Source of the DNA: Gammaproteobacteria bacterium
GTDB taxonomy: Bacteria; Pseudomonadota; Gammaproteobacteria; JACCXJ01
Reading direction: 5' to 3'
Length of the DNA stretch: 33,938 nt
Assembly: GCA_013697045.1 (NCBI GenBank)
Contig: JACCXJ010000315.1
Location: 1 to 33,938, forward strand
Position numbers and translations under genes: made by a program. Position 1 is the first letter of the stretch. Each line of letters begins with the position of its first letter. The notes beneath the pieces were generated by a model that searched no databases, was not told where the DNA came from, and saw only the letters and a program-made list of their open reading frames with translations. This document shows, piece after piece, positions 26,698 through 33,938 of the stretch.

Positions 26698-27210
26698 CTA
26701 GACCAGCGCCCACGCGCGCGGCGTGATGTCCATGAACTGAAGCGGGACGTCGTCGACCTTCACCAGCGTTCCCCCCACGATCCCGCGCACGGCCAAGATC
26801 ACGTCGCCTAAAGCGTAGTCCGGGGTGATCTTCTCCGTCTCCGATTGTGCGCCCAGGGTCGCTGTCCTCTCCGTATCGGACTGGTAGGTGTAATGCACGA
26901 GCCCGGCGGTCGTCGTGCGCTCCGTGATCGAGGTTCTCAGTAAATACGGCTTCGCGACTTTGATGTCTTGCGTACCTTCCGAGAGTTCCCCGTTCGTGTC
27001 CAAGGTGATCGCGTGGCAAATCAGATAGTCCCCTTTCACCTCCTGAACGGCGAACTGTTGAAACGTGACTCCGGCTTTCTGTCCTGGCCTGACATCGGCT
27101 GGAAGCCCCGCCCCGCCGGCGAGCGCAGTCAGTCGGTTAACCTGCTCGTTGAGCCGGGCAGCCGTGATCTTGTCACCGCGCTTCCAGGGACGTGGATCAA
27201 GGCCGCTCAT
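26698..27210 (-). CDS. Hypothetical phage-type protein
   Basis: This 170-residue protein starts MSGLDPRPWKRGDKITAARL, followed by NEQVNRLTALAGGAGLPADV, a start commonly seen in small phage proteins of unknown role. The rest is beta-rich. The ATG at 27210 overlaps the stop of the 39-residue upstream gene by ATGA, which supports this start over a longer frame. Function unknown. Confidence 0.75.
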   Translation of the reverse strand: MSGLDPRPWKRGDKITAARLNEQVNRLTALAGGAGLPADVRPGQKAGVTFQQFAVQEVKGDYLICHAITLDTNGELSEGTQDIKVAKPYLLRTSITERTTTAGLVHYTYQSDTERTATLGAQSETEKITPDYALGDVILAVRGIVGGTLVKVDDVPLQFMDITPRAWALV

Positions 27211-27326
27211 GGCGAAAGCCCTATGCCTTCCCCATACCCGGCCGGTCCTGCTCCCCCCTGGGCGCGCGCAGGACCGCCGTAGGCCGCGCACCGCGGCCAA
27301 TGGTCAAGGTTGATTTGTTTCATCAT
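27207..27326 (-). CDS. Very small protein, 39 residues, coupled to the next gene
   Basis: The sequence MMKQINLDHWPRCAAYGGPA continues with a Gly/Ala-rich tail and stops within ATGA shared with the next start. A GAGGTGA ribosome binding site (27337-27331) lies 7 bp before the second ATG at 27323. The same arrangement (GAGG, 7 bp, MK-x-IN) is found at 24316. It may be a leader peptide that couples translation of the downstream gene. Confidence 0.6.
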   Translation of the reverse strand: MMKQINLDHWPRCAAYGGPARAQGGAGPAGYGEGIGLSP

Positions 27327-27343
27327 GTCGTCACCTCATGACC

Positions 27344-27727
27344 TCAGAACCTCAGCTCGTCATCAAACGGCATCCCGCCCTGTTCACCGCGCAGCCGAGC
27401 CTTGGGTTTCCGCCTTCCGATCTGCCCCATGGGCTGGACCTCCCACGCCGTAAGGTTGAGCCCCGACTTCGCCTCGCCGTCTCGGCCTGTCCACGTCCCG
27501 AGGCTCAAGCGCCCCTCGCAGTAAATCTGGGTGCCGGTAAGCCTTGGGGCTGCGGTGCCCACGGTATCGCCAAAGAACGCCACCCGCACCCAGGTCGGCG
27601 GGGCTTCGCCGTCGGCCTTGGTATCCACCGCCACGGGGAAGGATGCCCAGGGTTTGCCGTCTCGGGCGGTGCGCACTTCGGCATCCTTGCCGATGCGCCC
27701 GGTGAAGGCGGCGTGGATGCCGTTCAT
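27344..27727 (-). CDS. ssb: Single-stranded DNA-binding protein
   Basis: SSB coats single-stranded DNA during replication and recruits partner proteins through its acidic tail. This 127-residue protein starts MNGIHAAFTGRIGKDAEVRT and shows the OB-fold pattern GKPWASFPVAVDT, TWVRVAFFGDTVG and IYCEGRLSLGTW. The tail ends MPFDDELRF, a variant of the usual D-D-D-I-P-F tip. It is shorter than chromosomal SSB and lacks the long Gln/Gly linker, as in many phage versions. The ATG at 27727 was chosen by alignment with the usual N-terminus. Confidence 0.9.
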   Translation of the reverse strand: MNGIHAAFTGRIGKDAEVRTARDGKPWASFPVAVDTKADGEAPPTWVRVAFFGDTVGTAAPRLTGTQIYCEGRLSLGTWTGRDGEAKSGLNLTAWEVQPMGQIGRRKPKARLRGEQGGMPFDDELRF

Positions 27728-27871
27728 GTCAGGTAGCCTCGGTAATTCCAACGCTCACCCGGCGGATCCCTCTATGAGCCGGGGCGCTGCACCCCGGGCG
27801 CGATTGGAGCTCGGGGCGCAGCCATGAAGATCCGGGGGTGGCGCGCGCTTTTGGCGCTCCATGACGCCCGA

Positions 27872-27920
27872 TGTATATACTGACATCATTTTTACCGTCA
27901 TTATGATGGCAATATATACA
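27872..27920. promoter_or_regulatory. 18-bp inverted repeat at the start of the DUF4143 gene
   Basis: TGTATATACTGACATCAT (27872-27889) is mirrored by ATGATGGCAATATATACA (27903-27920) with 16 of 18 bases matching and a 13-bp centre. The ATG codons at 27903 and 27906 lie in the right arm. CTGACA (27880) and TATGAT (27902) are 16 bp apart and could be a promoter. It may be an operator for autoregulation, a hairpin hiding the start codon, or a transposon-end-like element. Confidence 0.6.
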
Positions 27921-29072
27921 CGAGACCTCGCGCTGCCCCATCGGTCTTTCTTCCTGTTCGGGCCGCGCGGTACGGGAAAGACCACCTGGCTCCGGCTGCG
28001 CCTGCCTGCTGCGCACCGGGTCGACCTGGTCGTGGAGCGCGAGATGGTGCGGCTTCTGCGCGACCCCGGGCGCTTCACGCAGGAGGTGGAAGCGCTGCCG
28101 GCGCGAAGCTGGGTTGTGATCGATGAGGTGCAGAGGCTCCCTGCGCTCCTCGACGAAGTGCAGGACCTGATCGCGCGGCGCGGCACCCGCTATCGCTTCG
28201 CCCTCACGGGCTCCAGCGCACGAAAGCTCAAGCGGGGTGGCGCGAATCTCCTGCCGGGGCGAGTGATCAACCGCCGCTTCTTCCCACTCACGGCCTCGGA
28301 GCTGGGCGGCGCTTTCCGCCTCAAGGAATCGTTGCGTTTTGGGGCCCTGCCGGCCGTGTGCGCCGAACGCAGCTACACCGCTCGCATCGACCTCCTTGAG
28401 GCCTATGCCGAGAACTATCTGGCGCAGGAGATCCGCCAGGAGGCGCTGGTCAAGAACCTCGACTCGTTCGCGCGCTTCCTCGAGGTGGCAGCGCTCATGA
28501 ACGCACAGGTCGTGAACGTCGCAGGGATAGCGCGAGACGCGGCCGTCGCCAGGCCGACGGTACAGGGTTACTTCGAGATCCTGGTCGACACCCTGATCGG
28601 CGTCTGGCTGCCGGCCTGGCGGCCGCGCGCGAAGGTGAAGGAGGTCGCCCATCCGAAGTTCTACTTCTTCGATCCGGGCGCCGTGCGCGCACTCGCGCGA
28701 CGTCTGCACGAACCCGTCGGCGACGAAGAGCGCGGGCGCCTTCTTGAGACCTGGACGCTGCATGAGCTGCGCGCCTGGATCAACCGCTCCGGCTGCGGCG
28801 GTGACCTCAGCTACTGGCGCACCCCGAGTGGCTCGGAGGTCGACTTCGTATGGACGCGGGGTAGTACCCGCTCCGTGGGGATTGAGGTAAAGGCGTCGTC
28901 GCGGTGGCGACGGGGGGACGGCGCGGCGCTCGCGGAGCTCGCTGGGGAGAAGCGGATCGGACACGCATTCGGGGTCTACACGGGCGGGCAGGCACTCCGG
29001 GACGGACCGGTGCTCGTGCTTCCGGTTCGGGAGTTCCTGGACCGACTGGCCGCAGGCGACGTGCTGGCCTGA
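27903..29072 (+). CDS. ATP-binding protein, AAA_14 plus DUF4143
   Basis: From the ATG at 27903 the protein has 389 residues; an in-frame ATG at 27861 would add 14. Walker A FGPRGTGKTTWLR is near the N-terminus, Walker B is WVVIDEVQRLP, and LTGSSARKLKRGGANLLPGR is the sensor region. The C-terminal DUF4143 domain ends with an endonuclease-like core (GSEVDFVWTR, then GIEVKASSRW). This family is common in many genomes and its role is not settled. The gene lies opposite to all phage-region genes around it, splitting them, and has its own inverted repeat. Confidence 0.9.
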   Translation: MMAIYTRDLALPHRSFFLFGPRGTGKTTWLRLRLPAAHRVDLVVEREMVRLLRDPGRFTQEVEALPARSWVVIDEVQRLPALLDEVQDLIARRGTRYRFALTGSSARKLKRGGANLLPGRVINRRFFPLTASELGGAFRLKESLRFGALPAVCAERSYTARIDLLEAYAENYLAQEIRQEALVKNLDSFARFLEVAALMNAQVVNVAGIARDAAVARPTVQGYFEILVDTLIGVWLPAWRPRAKVKEVAHPKFYFFDPGAVRALARRLHEPVGDEERGRLLETWTLHELRAWINRSGCGGDLSYWRTPSGSEVDFVWTRGSTRSVGIEVKASSRWRRGDGAALAELAGEKRIGHAFGVYTGGQALRDGPVLVLPVREFLDRLAAGDVLA

Positions 29073-29181
29073 GCCGGCGAGCCACGCGCAGCCTGGTGGG
29101 TACTCAGCCTCGCGGCGGAGGGAGAAGCGGGCCGGGCGCAATTCGATGTAGCTCATAGCTCGAGCTTGCCAGCGCTGCCGC
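29073..29181. other. Convergent junction downstream of the DUF4143 gene
   Basis: On the minus strand an ATG at 29156 opens MSYIELRPARFSLRREAEYP, which looks like the beginning of a real phage gene, but the frame soon becomes the antisense of the DUF4143 gene. I read it as the 5' remnant of a gene cut when the DUF4143 gene was inserted. No clear terminator hairpin with a T run is present. Confidence 0.4.
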
Positions 29182-29937
29182 CTAGCCTTGCCGACGGGGA
29201 TAACCGGTGCCGTTATCGAAGAGCAAGTGCGGCACCCCGGGGACGAAGTGGCTGTGCTCGTAGCGCGGGTCGAGCTTGGGGGCTTTGGTCGTTTCGGTCG
29301 TCATAGGGTCCTCTCCCGAAATGCCGCGATCCGCCCCGAGCGGGCCGCCCTCGGCGAATGACAGGGCGTAGCCGCGGACGGCCTTGGGGTGAATAGCGCC
29401 CGCCTCTAGGTCCGTGATGTCCTCAGGGGACAGCAGCGCCCGGAACTGCGGCGGAGTGATGCCCGCCACCCCCTCGCAGGCGCCCGCCAGGGCCTCATCA
29501 AGGTTGGCCGCTGCCCGAGGGTTGGGAAGCCCGGCGATCGCAGTCACGGCGCACCCGGGGCCGTGATAGCGCTCGGCGTAGGCTTGCCAGTCGGCGAGAG
29601 TCCAACCGCTCGGGGTATCGACCTCGACCTTCCGGCCGCCGGGCTCGAGGATGGCCACGCGCCACCATAGGACCTCGGGCTCGCGCTCCCGCTCCTCCAG
29701 GATCGCCAAGACCTCAAACGGGTGCCGGCGGGCCTCGGCCGCGGGGGACAGCGGGGGGTAGGCGGCCGGGCCGGGCTCCGCGAGCGCCGCCAAGATCTCG
29801 GGCTTGTGGTCATTCAGGCGCCGGATCAGATCCTCGCTCATGGCGCCCTTGGGGGCGTCTACCTGCAGCCGTTTATCTCGCATCGACAGCCGGCACCCCA
29901 GGGCTTGGACCTCGGCGAGTAGCTGACGGGCCGTCAT
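29182..29937 (-). CDS. Protein with TubC_N-like N-terminal domain
   Basis: The 251-residue protein starts MTARQLLAEVQALGCRLSMR and continues DLIRRLNDHKPEILAALAEP, matching the small TubC N-terminal docking-like domain that is also found in phage and plasmid replication loci. The middle part (VLWWRVAILEPGGRKVEVDT) is unknown. Its start overlaps the primase stop by ATGA (29934-29937), so translation is coupled. An accessory role for the primase is inferred from this. Confidence 0.75.
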   Translation of the reverse strand: MTARQLLAEVQALGCRLSMRDKRLQVDAPKGAMSEDLIRRLNDHKPEILAALAEPGPAAYPPLSPAAEARRHPFEVLAILEEREREPEVLWWRVAILEPGGRKVEVDTPSGWTLADWQAYAERYHGPGCAVTAIAGLPNPRAAANLDEALAGACEGVAGITPPQFRALLSPEDITDLEAGAIHPKAVRGYALSFAEGGPLGADRGISGEDPMTTETTKAPKLDPRYEHSHFVPGVPHLLFDNGTGYPRRQG

Positions 29938-32508
29938 AGCTCGAACGACTCTCGGTCGCCGTCGGGCTCATACCCCTCCCCCCGCTGGGGAGGTTTCCCA
30001 GCGGTTACACGGTTACAACCCGCACCACAGCTGGGTTCCGTGGCATTTTCGGATCGGTTACGCTCTTGCGATGTTACCTTTCCAAAATCGGCTGCGACCC
30101 GCGCCCCGCCTACGTTGTAACCGCGTAACCGCTCCGCAAGGGGGTCTGTGGGAGAAGGGGTATCTTGTGACCGATCCGAAGGGGCGGAATCCGAAGCGGG
30201 CTCCCCCGGAGGCAAGGGGGGCAAGTAGCGCTTGAAGGCGTCGTTGAACTGGTCACGCTTGTAACCTTTGAACACCGTCTCGCCTGATCGCTTGGCGCCT
30301 ACAGTGATCCCAAACGCCCGCAGCCTCGCCGCCAGCCAGCGCGCACTTATTGGCCTGCCCCGGTTCGCCTCGCACCACGGCCGCTCCTCCATGGCGCTTA
30401 GTTCAGCGATAAGCTCGACGGTCGGCAGTCGGTCGCGCTGCGTGGATGCGAACACGTCCCGAATGTCGGCGAGCAACTGCACGCGGATGTTGTGATTCTC
30501 GGCGTCGTCGCCGCCCGACAGCGCCAAGGCCGCCCCGCGCGCCTGCTCGGGGCAAGGGCCCCCCGCCAGGTCGGCGATCGCGAGCAGCGGTTCCCAATTG
30601 TCCTCGGCGCGATCATGCAGACCGTCCGGCATCGAAGGCCGAGCCGCTCGGATCTCGTCGATATGGTCTGCCGTCCACCGAGCGCAGCGCCGCACCAAGC
30701 TGGAAAATAGGTCGGGATCCGCGTGGCGTACCTTCTCAACCGACTCACTGGCCAATTTGCGCTTCAGCCGCACTTCGATGGAGCGGTCCGCGAGCGTGTC
30801 TGGTAACTTCCCGATCAACGCGATCGTCTTCGCGCCCCACGTCGAAAACCGCCGCGGTTCGTGATCTTCGCCCACAGTGCGGATCACAAATGCCGAATCT
30901 CGCGTATGGCCGGAATTGAGCACCCCGCGCAGCTCGTCGTTGTTGCGCAAGAAGGTGTCCCCCTCATCGATCAGCAACGTCGGCGACCACGCCTCGACCG
31001 AACGGAACAAGGCCGGGGCGCTGATGTTCGCGGACGGCAAGGGCCGGCGCGCCAAATGGCGCAATAGCGCGATCACCGCGCTCTTGCCGCACCGTTTCTC
31101 CGGCGATGTGATCGCGAGAATCGGTGCTACATTCACGGCAGGGATGGCGTGCGTGAACAAGGTCCACAACGCCAGCGCGGCCGGCGCGTGCTCTGGCAGT
31201 ACGACATGGCGTCGATACTTGGCCGCCAAGTCGGTGAGCAGCTCAGCGCCGTCGACCGGCTCGGGCCAGGGCTCGATCTCAGGGAACAGGACAGCCTCGC
31301 CTTGGCTGTCATTGCCGTCGCCAACCATTTTGCGGCGCGCTTTCTCGACCTCAGCGTCCAGGGTGGTGACGCGCACCCCGAGTGCATCAGATTCCGTTTG
31401 CCGTACGCGGTCGTATTCGATCGGCGAGAGCGTGGCTAGGCGTGCAACTGCGTCTTGAGGATCCTCGCCCCCGCCTGGTGACGTTGCTCGCTCAACACAG
31501 CCACGTACGGACTCGGCGCCGCGCGCCCGGTGTAAATCGTTGAAGTCGCTCCCATCTGGTCCGTTCTCGCCGAAGTCGGGGACGGCCAGCCGGCCGCCGA
31601 TAGCGCGCGCCGCCTCGATAGCATGTGGATCCGGCTCACCGGTCGCTCTCACCAGATCGGCCAGAATCACCAGCACCGCCGCCGGGAAGCGTTCGCGCAT
31701 CTCGCGGGCCACCGCCGGCAGGTTGCTGCAGGACAGAGCCGCGATGCCGGGATACCCGGTCGCCTCTATCGCGGACAAGACGGTTGCCACGCCCTCTCCG
31801 ATCAGCAGGGTAAGTCCCGCCCCCTCGCTATCGGGGAGCGGTTGCGCCGCCCAATGCCCGCCCGCCTTCGCGCCACCGTAAAGCGCCGACTGGCGCCCGG
31901 CCTCATCAATGAGCTCCACGGTGGAAAGCTCGCCGCCGATCTTGAGCGGCACAACCAGAAGCCGCCCGGTGAGGGGCTCGTCTCGAGACTTCGACGCATA
32001 ACCCAGGATCGCCGCCGCCTCGGCTGCGTTGATTTCTCGGAGCGATGGAACAGAGGGAACGCCCTTGCGGGCCAGGTAGGGGTGGGCCTCACGCACCGAG
32101 GTTGCGTCCGCCCACAGTGCGCGCGCCTTCTTCGCGGCCTCGGTGTGTTCGCGGGCCTTCCCGGTTTCTTCCTTCGCGGCCCGCTCGGCAGCTTGGCGCC
32201 GCCGTGCTTCAAGCGCGTTCGGGGTAGGCTCGCGGTGCGTCCCGTCGTCGCGCCAGCCGCGCGCCTTGGCCTCGTGGAATAGGGTCCCCCAACGTGATCC
32301 CGCCGCCGGCCTTGAGGCTCCTCCATACGTCCCGGGCATCGCGTTCGTTGTAGCGGTCGGACTGCCTGGACCACGCGTCCCACAGGTCGAACCCCTCGTC
32401 GCCGAATCCGTCCTTGATGGCCATGCCCATGTTGACCCACATGTCGCGATCGTCGGGTGGGATGAAAGCCAAGGCGCTGCGGACGCGCTCGTAGTCGCGG
32501 GCGTTCAT
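29934..32508 (-). pseudogene. Phage primase-helicase (PriCT-2, Toprim, DUF3631-like), frameshifted near the N-terminus
   Basis: From the ATG at 32508 the first 70 residues form a PriCT-2 domain (MNARDYERVRSALAFIPPDD, NMGMAIKDGFGDEGF, DARDVWRSLKAG). At about 32288 a run of five G is one base too long; with four G the frame continues ITLGTLFHEAKARGWRDDG to a stop at 29934, giving about 857 residues. The Toprim part has LLIGEGVATVLSAIEATGYP, but the usual D-x-D is A-D-L-V here. The helicase part has SPEKRCGKSAVIALL (Walker A) and PTLLIDEGDTFL (Walker B). If the shift is real, the large C-terminal part alone could still be made from an internal start. Confidence 0.85.
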
Positions 32509-32768
32509 GCGGGCGGCCCTCCGTCCTCTCCCTTGCGCACGGGCGACAGAGGGACGACGTCGGCACCGCTGTTCCAAGGCTGGCGATCGGCAAAGATCCC
32601 GGCGGCGGCCCGCACGCTCGGATCGGCTTGCTGCACCCATTCATTCCAAATCCAGAAACCCTCGTCGCCCAGCCCGTCCTTGATGGCCATGCCCATGCGC
32701 AGCAGGGTCTCGGGGCTGTCGGGTGGGATGAACGAAAGAGCGTCTCGGATCCGTTCTATGTCGCTCAT
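32505..32768 (-). CDS. Stand-alone PriCT-2 domain protein
   Basis: The 87-residue protein starts MSDIERIRDALSFIPPDSPE and contains LRMGMAIKDGLGDEGFWIWN, clearly related to the N-terminal domain of the adjacent primase. It lacks the D-A-R-D-V-W-R-S end of the domain and instead has a short proline-rich tail. Start and stop are each fused by ATGA overlaps to the genes on both sides. PriCT-2 domains lie next to primase domains and probably bind DNA or the primase; here it may act in trans or compete with the primase's own domain. Confidence 0.8.
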   Translation of the reverse strand: MSDIERIRDALSFIPPDSPETLLRMGMAIKDGLGDEGFWIWNEWVQQADPSVRAAAGIFADRQPWNSGADVVPLSPVRKGEDGGPPA

Positions 32769-33172
32769 GACCCTCTCCGTGGCTTGGTCAAGCTCAGGGT
32801 CGGCAGCGCTACCTTTGGCGCCGGGGCTCGGCCCAGCTTCACCCTGGCGGCCTCTCGCTGTGGCTCGGTGACCTCGCCGCACGCCGAGCCGTCCAGCGCG
32901 TACCGCGAGCCGCCGGCCGCCAAGGCCTCAAGATAACGTCGGCTCCCACAGTGAAGGGCAAGGGCTCGGCGGCAGAGCTTGTTGCTTGTGCCACGCGTGG
33001 CCGCGCGCATCGCCAGGTGGATGCCGATCGCCAGAGGACGACATTCCGCGATTACCGGGAACTCGGCGGACAGCCGCGTGAGCAGGGTGGCGACGGGGAT
33101 GGTATAGTTGCGGGTGTAGTCGCTTCTCGAAGCCGCCGCGGTCCTGAGCCCGGCGGCCTTCTCTTCGGGCAT
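32765..33172 (-). CDS. ProQ/FinO-domain RNA-binding protein
   Basis: The protein has 135 residues from the ATG at 33172, which follows an AAGGGG ribosome binding site by about 8 bp. The FinO/ProQ core is visible: LLTRLSAEFPVIAECRPLAI, then GIHLAMRAA and the C-terminal half SRRYLEALAAGGSRYALDGS with the conserved Tyr-Leu and the G-E-V-T-E segment. Known relatives bind structured RNAs and small RNAs. It overlaps the PriCT-2 gene by 4 bp and heads the replication operon, so it may control phage or element gene expression. Confidence 0.8.
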   Translation of the reverse strand: MPEEKAAGLRTAAASRSDYTRNYTIPVATLLTRLSAEFPVIAECRPLAIGIHLAMRAATRGTSNKLCRRALALHCGSRRYLEALAAGGSRYALDGSACGEVTEPQREAARVKLGRAPAPKVALPTLSLTKPRRGS

Positions 33173-33305
33173 CACATTTATCCCCTTGGCTCGCCGTCTC
33201 GACGGATCCCTGGTTTAACACGGGGAGCCGTTCTCGCACGTGCCACCCGAGATCGGGGCCCCAGCCACACGTGATGTAGTCGGCGGCCGCCCGGTCCCGA
33301 GCCGA

Positions 33306-33770
33306 TCATCGGTCGGCCCCGTCATCTTGCCCGAAGATGGCGAAACGGTTGCCTTGGTACCGGTCAGGCACCGCGACCCGGGTAGCGGACGCCGGGGTCA
33401 AACCGAGCTCGACCAGCAGACTTTCTGCAATCCTCGTCGCGACATTGAGGCCGCTTCGGATACGCCCCGATTTCAGGCTCTCATGATGGCCGATGTCCTC
33501 CAGAGCCCGTGCCGCTTCCGCGACCTGCCACAACATCACGGCGGTCAGGTTGAGCACCATTTCGTACGAGCTTGACGCGTAATGCATGGCCACCAGCGTG
33601 GTCACGAGTTGCTGGAACAAAGGCACGGCACCTGCCGGCAACCACTCGGCCGGCTGCGGCAGATCGGGGCTCGGAGTCGGCGCAACAGTCCCCGCGGGCC
33701 GCGCGGAAGGGCGCCCGGGCGCTGACTTGAGCCGATGGGGTTTGGGTGGGGCTCCTCGATGGCTTGTCAT
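33306..33770 (-). CDS. Small terminase subunit-like protein (P27 type)
   Basis: The 154-residue protein has a basic, proline-rich N-terminus (GAPPKPHRLKSAPGRPSARP), a P-x-x-P-x-W-L-x-x-x-A segment, a long helical middle part and the C-terminal word ELGLTPASATRVAV, which is characteristic of P27-type small terminases. In tailed phages this subunit recognises the packaging site. A GAGGG ribosome binding site lies 8 bp before the ATG at 33770. The large subunit is not seen downstream, where it would be expected in a phage. Residue-level similarity is moderate. Confidence 0.65.
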   Translation of the reverse strand: MTSHRGAPPKPHRLKSAPGRPSARPAGTVAPTPSPDLPQPAEWLPAGAVPLFQQLVTTLVAMHYASSSYEMVLNLTAVMLWQVAEAARALEDIGHHESLKSGRIRSGLNVATRIAESLLVELGLTPASATRVAVPDRYQGNRFAIFGQDDGADR

Positions 33771-33870
33771 TCAGAATGCCCTCGCTATTTAGCCAAAAGT
33801 TTTTCTGACGGATCTTCCTCTACCGCTGCCCTCGAGATCGTGCAATAACCCATTGAGTATGGGAGGGTAA

Positions 33871-33938
33871 GTGACGCGGAGGCCGGAGGGGCGTCCTGAC
33901 TACACGGCCTTGGCGGAGGAACGAGGGAAGGTCAGACC
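33871..33938 (+). CDS. Start of a gene running off the right edge
   Basis: A GTG at 33871 preceded by GGGAGGG opens VTRRPEGRPDYTALAEERGK and continues to the window end. The ribosome binding site is good but the distance to the GTG is short (3 bp). No family can be named from 22 residues. The gene would be divergent from the small terminase. Confidence 0.35.
   Translation, partial: MTRRPEGRPDYTALAEERGKVR

Noticed and set aside
27729-29156. A 475-residue minus-strand open frame opposite the DUF4143 gene
   Set aside because: Most of it is antisense to the DUF4143 gene. Only its first 20 residues look real and are noted as a possible gene remnant.

Overview
The window looks like a contig from a GC-rich gammaproteobacterium. 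The evidence is a complete F-type ATP synthase operon in the order atpI-B-E-F-H-A-G-D-C followed by glmU, which is the arrangement known from gammaproteobacteria. All of these genes lie on the minus strand. The organism cannot be named from this sequence alone.

Positions 1-11100 are core genome: a nitrilase-superfamily hydrolase, glmU, a small accessory cassette (Uma2-family protein, DUF2283 protein, DUF4258-like protein) placed between glmU and atpC, then the atp operon. Three kinds of REP-like palindrome sit in this block, two of them inside spacers of the atp operon. Positions 11100-15040 hold a frameshifted Pycsar-effector-like (PycTM/DUF5706) membrane protein gene, an exported WD40 protein with 14 repeats, a decayed higBA toxin-antitoxin pair and a fragment of a Ser/Thr kinase gene.

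Positions 15039-18400 hold the most unusual locus: an AAA+ ATPase followed by a Ser/Thr kinase with an FHA domain. The two reading frames overlap by 170 bp. The start of the kinase frame reads like the missing C-terminal helical domain of the ATPase, and the FHA domain is completed in another frame. Two single-base corrections give one polypeptide of about 1,120 residues (ATPase, helical/winged-helix domain, kinase, FHA). Immediately upstream lies a broken alpha/beta-hydrolase gene with a C-terminal membrane segment.

Positions 18420-25830 are a graveyard of accessory DNA: relics of higB, a D-cysteine desulfhydrase-like enzyme, an ATP-binding transcriptional-regulator-like protein, an integrase and a phage primase leader, plus a recent tandem duplication of an acyltransferase gene. 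At 22101-22123 there is a 23-nt segment that fits the T-loop-to-CCA end of a tRNA-like RNA (probably tmRNA, ssrA), with an integrase relic next to it. I read it as an attachment-site copy between two integrated elements.

Positions 24418-33770 are a phage-derived or satellite-like region, almost all on the minus strand: P27-like small terminase, ProQ/FinO-domain protein, stand-alone PriCT-2 protein, primase-helicase (frameshifted), TubC_N-like protein, SSB and several unknown small genes, many joined by ATGA overlaps. One DUF4143 ATPase gene on the plus strand interrupts this run and carries an 18-bp inverted repeat at its start. No integrase, large terminase, portal or capsid gene is visible inside this part.

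Several single-base frameshifts occur in the accessory genes but none in the 10 kb of core genes. This argues for real decay, although assembly errors, especially in homopolymers, cannot be excluded by reading alone.
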